A stretch of DNA of 64,000 nucleotides. Source: an uncultured Clostridium sp. Its GTDB lineage: Bacteria > Cyanobacteriota > Vampirovibrionia > Gastranaerophilales > Gastranaerophilaceae. A program made the position numbers and the translations under genes. The notes under the pieces are model-generated. The model did no database searches. It saw only the letters and a list, made by a program, of their open reading frames with translations, and had not been told where the DNA came from. Location of the stretch: the NCBI GenBank assembly GCA_905212085.1, contig CAJMDF010000002.1, positions 1 through 64,000 on the forward strand, read 5' to 3'. Positions 60,346 through 64,000 of the stretch are shown here, piece by piece. The number at the start of each line of letters is the position of its first letter. Positions within the stretch are counted from its first letter, which is position 1.

Positions 60346-63180
60346 ATGAAAATTAATTCAATAAATGTTAATAACAAAGTTTCAAGTGCTGGAAGTCAAA
60401 CTTCTAGTACCAATACATCTTCATTGAATTCTATAATGGTGAAGAATCATGATTACGATAATATATTAAAGAAATTAAACATTTCACAAGATGAATTAAC
60501 GCGTTTAATTAATAACTATCCTGATTTCCTAAACTTACAAGTTGACAAACAAACTGAATTAGTTAATAAATTTAAAGCTGAAGTTAAACAAACTTCTGAA
60601 CAAAAAATAGAAACAGAATCTGAAGCACCTACATCTGATGTAGCATCAAATTCACAAGAGGCTTTTGGAGTTTTTGATAAAGCAGAATTTAATAAATTAT
60701 CAACCAAGGGTAAGATAGATGCTTGTATTATGGAGTTTGTAAAAAGCCAATATATTTATGGAACTAAAAATCATGAAGGTGGATATATTTCTCAGCCACA
60801 TTCTGAAGAACAATGGAATGATTTAACTATAGATCAAAAGCAGCAATTAATAGAGAAATTTAAAACAAGAGTAAATAATAGTGATAATTTTGAAAGTTTA
60901 AAATCGATAATTAATTTTTCTACAACTGAAAATGTGGCGAATGCTTCTGCAATGGAGAGTGCTGCAGATGTTGTAATGAATGGAATTCAAGCTGCAAATA
61001 GAAACGGTATTTCTTATATAGAGTTTATGCATCAAGATGATGCTGAGCGTTATTCTGCAATAGATGAATATTTGCTAGAAGCAGAAATGCTTGACCCTGA
61101 ATCTTTAAATGAGAATGATAAAAAGTATATTGCTCATTGGCAATTAGTTACGTCTCAGGTCGCAGATATGGTTGCAAAGGATAAAGGTCTTGCTAATGTT
61201 GACTTGTGTCCATCAGATGCAAGGCTCTATATTAAATATTACAACTTAAATGAAGAAGAATTATTGTATAATGCCTTAAAAGCTAAAAAGGATAAAGGTG
61301 TACAATTAACAGAAGATGAAGAAAATAATTTGGCAGATTTAAGTCTGTATATAAATACTCCGGCTGGACAAAGAGAAATTAAAAAATCAAGAGCTGCAAA
61401 TATCGAAAAATTACAGGCTGAATATGATTCTTTAAGAGCAAGAAAAGAAAATGGCGAAATTTTATCATCAGAAGAGTTGGGTAATCTAGAAGCATTAGAA
61501 AAAACATTGCATCCGACTGATGAAAAAGCTAAAAAAGAATTAGAGGAATTAAAAGAATTTGCAAAGGCAATGCCTAAACCTGAAACAGATTTTGAAAAAT
61601 CTGTAGTGAATGATTTAGAGACATTCAGTTCCGAAATAAAGGAACATATCAAAGGTTCCGATTTGGAAGCTGTTGCTGCAAAAGCTTTCCTTGATAAAAA
61701 ATGTAAAAATATGAGCCCTGAGCAACGGGCTGAATACATTAAAACTGCGATTAATTTTTATAATGGAACTGCATCATCAAAATTATTTGCAATTTATGCA
61801 AAACAATATCCTGAACTATTAGATGATGTATCTTTAGTTGGCAAAGGTGTACTTGTTACAGAAGATTTAGAGGTTGAACAATATAACAAGTTAGCTCAAA
61901 CAATACAAGAAGCATCCAGATCAAATAACGAGTTTGAACGAGAAGAAGCTATGGCTGCTGTAGAAACAAGTGGTATTATTTTATCATCTGACAGTTGTTC
62001 AGGAAAAGAACACGATGATAAAAAAGTTATTTATTCTACAGATATTGCTGCTGGACATGAAAACGTTAAATATCAAAAATTAGGTTTTGATGTCGCAGCT
62101 ACAATTAAAGATGCAGACAAACAAGGAACTGCTGTTATTGAATTGCAAACTCATAAAAATGCAAAAGAAGAATTCCAAGTATATGCAGCCAATAATGCAA
62201 ATAAATTAAAAGGTAAAAACCAAATTATTTCTTTAGATATTGCAACTGAAAAATCTGAAAAAGCAACAGCAGCAGCTGCTGAAAATGGTATTGTTGCAAA
62301 ATTAGATAAAGATAATCAAACAGAAGCTTTTTCAATTGTTCATAATAGAATTGAACAACAATTTGCAAAAGAGGATGCTATTAAATATTCAAATGCATTA
62401 GCTGACCAAATTAAAAATTGTCATAAAGATAATCAATTAGATATGCACAAAAATATTATGCAATCTAAGTATTCAGAAGTTCAAGAACATGCAGCAGGAA
62501 ACATTAAAGACTATGATCCGACAGTTCAATCTCAAGCTTTAGATGTCGTATACACATCAGGTAATGAAAAAGCTATTGAAAAAGCGGTTACAAGTCTTGA
62601 GAATGCTCCAAGTTATATTCAAGAAGCAGAACTTCCAAGAATTATTGGAGAAACAGCAGTAAGAAACAGTCAAAGTTCTTTAAATATTCTAACAACTGAC
62701 TCTGATTCAAACGTAAGCTTAAAATCAAAAATTGCTAGTGGTGTTTCTCTGACACCTAGTGAATATAAAAATCTTTCTTCTGATGAAAAAAGAGAATATT
62801 TTACAAATTATTTCAAAAAACTACCGTTAGAACAAAAGATTAAATTGTTATCATCTATTCCAAATGGAGCGCAAAAGAAAACTATTTATGTCATGATTGC
62901 AAGAACTGATTCTAATTTGTTTAGTGCAATCGTAAAAGATAAAGATAGAGCAGATGCACTACTTTCTATGGGCTTACCAAATGATGTAAATAATAAAATT
63001 GCTAATGTAGTTAGATTCCTTGCAGTTTCTGATATTGGCTATCAAAATATTGCGAAGAAACATGATATTGATTACAAAAATCAAGATAAATCAAATAATG
63101 TGTCTTATAATACAAATCCTTATGGTTTTGATTCAAAAGAATTATATCGTAAAGATAAAAATGGTAACTTAATAGTTTAA
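60346..63180 (+). CDS. Large helical hypothetical protein (944 aa)
   Basis: I do not recognise this protein. It has no signal peptide; the first ~35 residues are Ser/Thr/Asn-rich (MKINSINVNNKVSSAGSQTS). It is mostly charged helix. Two copies of a helix-hairpin motif, KKDKGVQLTEDEENNLADL (~315) and ARKENGEILSSEELGNLEAL (~368), resemble one in the 1503-residue protein at 1685. The C-terminal third has alternating short helices suggestive of HEAT-type repeats (EHAAGNIKDYDPTVQSQALD; GNEKAIEKAVTSLENAPSY). GAGAG precedes the ATG. A weakly T-tailed terminator follows. Confidence 0.8.
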   Translation: MKINSINVNNKVSSAGSQTSSTNTSSLNSIMVKNHDYDNILKKLNISQDELTRLINNYPDFLNLQVDKQTELVNKFKAEVKQTSEQKIETESEAPTSDVASNSQEAFGVFDKAEFNKLSTKGKIDACIMEFVKSQYIYGTKNHEGGYISQPHSEEQWNDLTIDQKQQLIEKFKTRVNNSDNFESLKSIINFSTTENVANASAMESAADVVMNGIQAANRNGISYIEFMHQDDAERYSAIDEYLLEAEMLDPESLNENDKKYIAHWQLVTSQVADMVAKDKGLANVDLCPSDARLYIKYYNLNEEELLYNALKAKKDKGVQLTEDEENNLADLSLYINTPAGQREIKKSRAANIEKLQAEYDSLRARKENGEILSSEELGNLEALEKTLHPTDEKAKKELEELKEFAKAMPKPETDFEKSVVNDLETFSSEIKEHIKGSDLEAVAAKAFLDKKCKNMSPEQRAEYIKTAINFYNGTASSKLFAIYAKQYPELLDDVSLVGKGVLVTEDLEVEQYNKLAQTIQEASRSNNEFEREEAMAAVETSGIILSSDSCSGKEHDDKKVIYSTDIAAGHENVKYQKLGFDVAATIKDADKQGTAVIELQTHKNAKEEFQVYAANNANKLKGKNQIISLDIATEKSEKATAAAAENGIVAKLDKDNQTEAFSIVHNRIEQQFAKEDAIKYSNALADQIKNCHKDNQLDMHKNIMQSKYSEVQEHAAGNIKDYDPTVQSQALDVVYTSGNEKAIEKAVTSLENAPSYIQEAELPRIIGETAVRNSQSSLNILTTDSDSNVSLKSKIASGVSLTPSEYKNLSSDEKREYFTNYFKKLPLEQKIKLLSSIPNGAQKKTIYVMIARTDSNLFSAIVKDKDRADALLSMGLPNDVNNKIANVVRFLAVSDIGYQNIAKKHDIDYKNQDKSNNVSYNTNPYGFDSKELYRKDKNGNLIV

Positions 63181-63204
63181 GGTACGAAATTTGTAGTGGT
63201 AAAA

Positions 63205-63236
63205 TAAAGTCCCTTTTGTAAAAAAGGGACTTTACA
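63205..63236 (+). terminator. Terminator after the 944-aa gene
   Basis: The stem AAAGTCCCTTT pairs with AAAGGGACTTT (63223-63233). The T tail is weak but the stem is strong. Confidence 0.75.
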
Positions 63237-63323
63237 TTTGTTGATTTTTGATATTGTTTATATTTTAATAATTATACAGCGATTGAAAAATCGTGAGTTC
63301 TATAGAAAGAAGACAATTATACA

Positions 63324-64000
63324 TTGCCTGAAAATAAAAAAGATATTAAATTAGCCAAATATGCAGGTTTTTGTTACGGTGTAAAAAGAGCCGTTGAAAC
63401 TGTTAAAAAATTAAAAAGTGAAAATCCTGACAAAAAAGTATTTGTATTAGGGGAATTAATTCATAATACCCAAGTAATTCACGAACTTGAAAGTCTTGGT
63501 ATTAAGACTCTAACGGAAATTCCTGAAAAAGGAGAGGGAATTTGTGTAATAAGAAGTCATGGTGAAAGTCCTCAAGTTATTGAAAAAATTAAACAAGCAG
63601 GTTTTGAACCAGTTGATTTGACTTGCCCTGATGTTAAAAAGGTTCAACAAAAGGCAATAGAACTTGCTAAAGATGGTTATTTTGTTGTAATAGTCGGCAA
63701 ATCAGAACATCCTGAAGTAATTGCAATCAGAGCTAATGCTGAATTATGGAGTGATAATGTTGTAGTTGCAGCATCAGTTGAGCAATTAAAAGAATTTGAA
63801 ACTAGAATTAAAAGCCATAAAAGAGTAGGTGTGGTTGTTCAGACAACTCAGAGGCTTGTTACTTTAAATTCTATTGTTGAATATTTGACATCTATTGCGA
63901 AAGAAATTCACATTGCAAATACTATTTGCCAAAGTACTTCAATGCGTCAAAAAGAAGCTAGAGAATTGGCTGATGAAAGTGATTTAGTTATAGTTGTCGG
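63324..64000 (+). CDS. ispH: 4-hydroxy-3-methylbut-2-enyl diphosphate reductase (3' end outside window)
   Basis: The first ~225 residues of IspH (LytB), the last enzyme of the MEP isoprenoid pathway, are present and in frame to the window edge. The three [4Fe-4S] cysteines are visible: AGFCYGVKRAVE, LTCPDVKKV and IANTICQST. Also typical are ELIHNTQVI, IRSHGE and TTQ. The start is a TTG at 63324 (TTG CCT GAA), with only a weak purine-rich ribosome site (AGAAAGAAG) upstream; no in-frame ATG precedes the conserved region. Confidence 0.93.
   Translation, partial: MPENKKDIKLAKYAGFCYGVKRAVETVKKLKSENPDKKVFVLGELIHNTQVIHELESLGIKTLTEIPEKGEGICVIRSHGESPQVIEKIKQAGFEPVDLTCPDVKKVQQKAIELAKDGYFVVIVGKSEHPEVIAIRANAELWSDNVVVAASVEQLKEFETRIKSHKRVGVVVQTTQRLVTLNSIVEYLTSIAKEIHIANTICQSTSMRQKEARELADESDLVIVV

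Noticed and set aside
1..64000. CRISPR arrays, prophage, transposases, rRNA
   Set aside because: No regularly spaced direct repeats, phage structural genes, transposase motifs or rRNA sequence were seen by reading both strands.

Overview
This is an AT-rich window (G+C roughly 30%) from a bacterium with a two-membrane envelope. The envelope call rests on a complete AcrA-AcrB-TolC efflux operon, MlaA and MlaD lipid-transport proteins, TonB-like C-terminal domains and many Sec signal peptides. SepF beside FtsZ, a short cyanobacterial-type omega subunit, L-lactate dehydrogenase, no visible respiratory or photosynthetic gene, and three prepilin-like proteins with the N-terminal signature GFTLAEVLITLGI fit the non-photosynthetic sister lineage of Cyanobacteria from animal guts (Vampirovibrionia / Gastranaerophilales, 'Melainabacteria'). 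This assignment is an inference from gene content and sequence style; no marker phylogeny could be run.

Layout. 1-1.7 kb: start of a leftward gene and a secreted GH13 glycosidase. 1.7-6.2 kb: a 1503-residue coiled-coil protein of unknown function. 6.3-12.7 kb: thioredoxin, a DnaQ-like exonuclease, an organophosphate antiporter, a soluble histidine kinase, and gmk-coaBC-nif3. 12.7-20.9 kb: tRNA-Gln, a DMT permease, the acrA-acrB-tolC operon and ldh. 21-25.9 kb: a nucleotidyltransferase, an MlaA-hydrolase fusion, an acetyltransferase and a prepilin with a G10 tract. 26.1-32 kb: a compact envelope cluster (TonB-like proteins, two tiny membrane proteins, an FHA-fused polytopic protein, a membrane-anchored VWA protein and a TrbI-like periplasmic protein). 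32-38.4 kb: plsY, lineage-specific proteins, punA, rpoZ-like, mlaD and upp. 38.4-42.3 kb: two LysM cell-wall hydrolases and an orphan MshEN-like protein. 42.5-47 kb: VKOR-DsbA, queH, two TPR proteins and DAHP synthase. 47.1-53.2 kb: a second G10 prepilin, mutL, a PiT-like permease, a DNA methyltransferase and a TPR-glycosyltransferase. 53.4-59 kb: yggS, sepF, a third (intact) prepilin, nadK, ftsZ and fba. 59-64 kb: large proteins without signal peptides and the 5' part of ispH.

Most striking observations. (1) Two of the three prepilin genes contain a run of exactly ten G in the leader-peptide codons. Both are out of frame as written, and both become continuous with 11 (or 8) G, which looks like phase variation. 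(2) The histidine kinase and gmk diverge from a near-perfect 20-bp palindrome that contains both start codons and two overlapping -10 boxes, each six bases from its ATG; the same TATAAT-N6-ATG arrangement precedes two other genes, suggesting leaderless transcripts. (3) A seven-gene VWA/FHA/TonB-like envelope operon looks like an undescribed trans-envelope apparatus. (4) MlaA is fused to an alpha/beta-hydrolase-like domain.

The housekeeping genes are ordinary for a fermentative anaerobe (aldolase, lactate dehydrogenase, nucleotide salvage, isoprenoid, NADP and CoA synthesis). Most genes have clear Shine-Dalgarno sites, and rho-independent terminators follow many units. No CRISPR array, insertion sequence, rRNA or prophage was seen.
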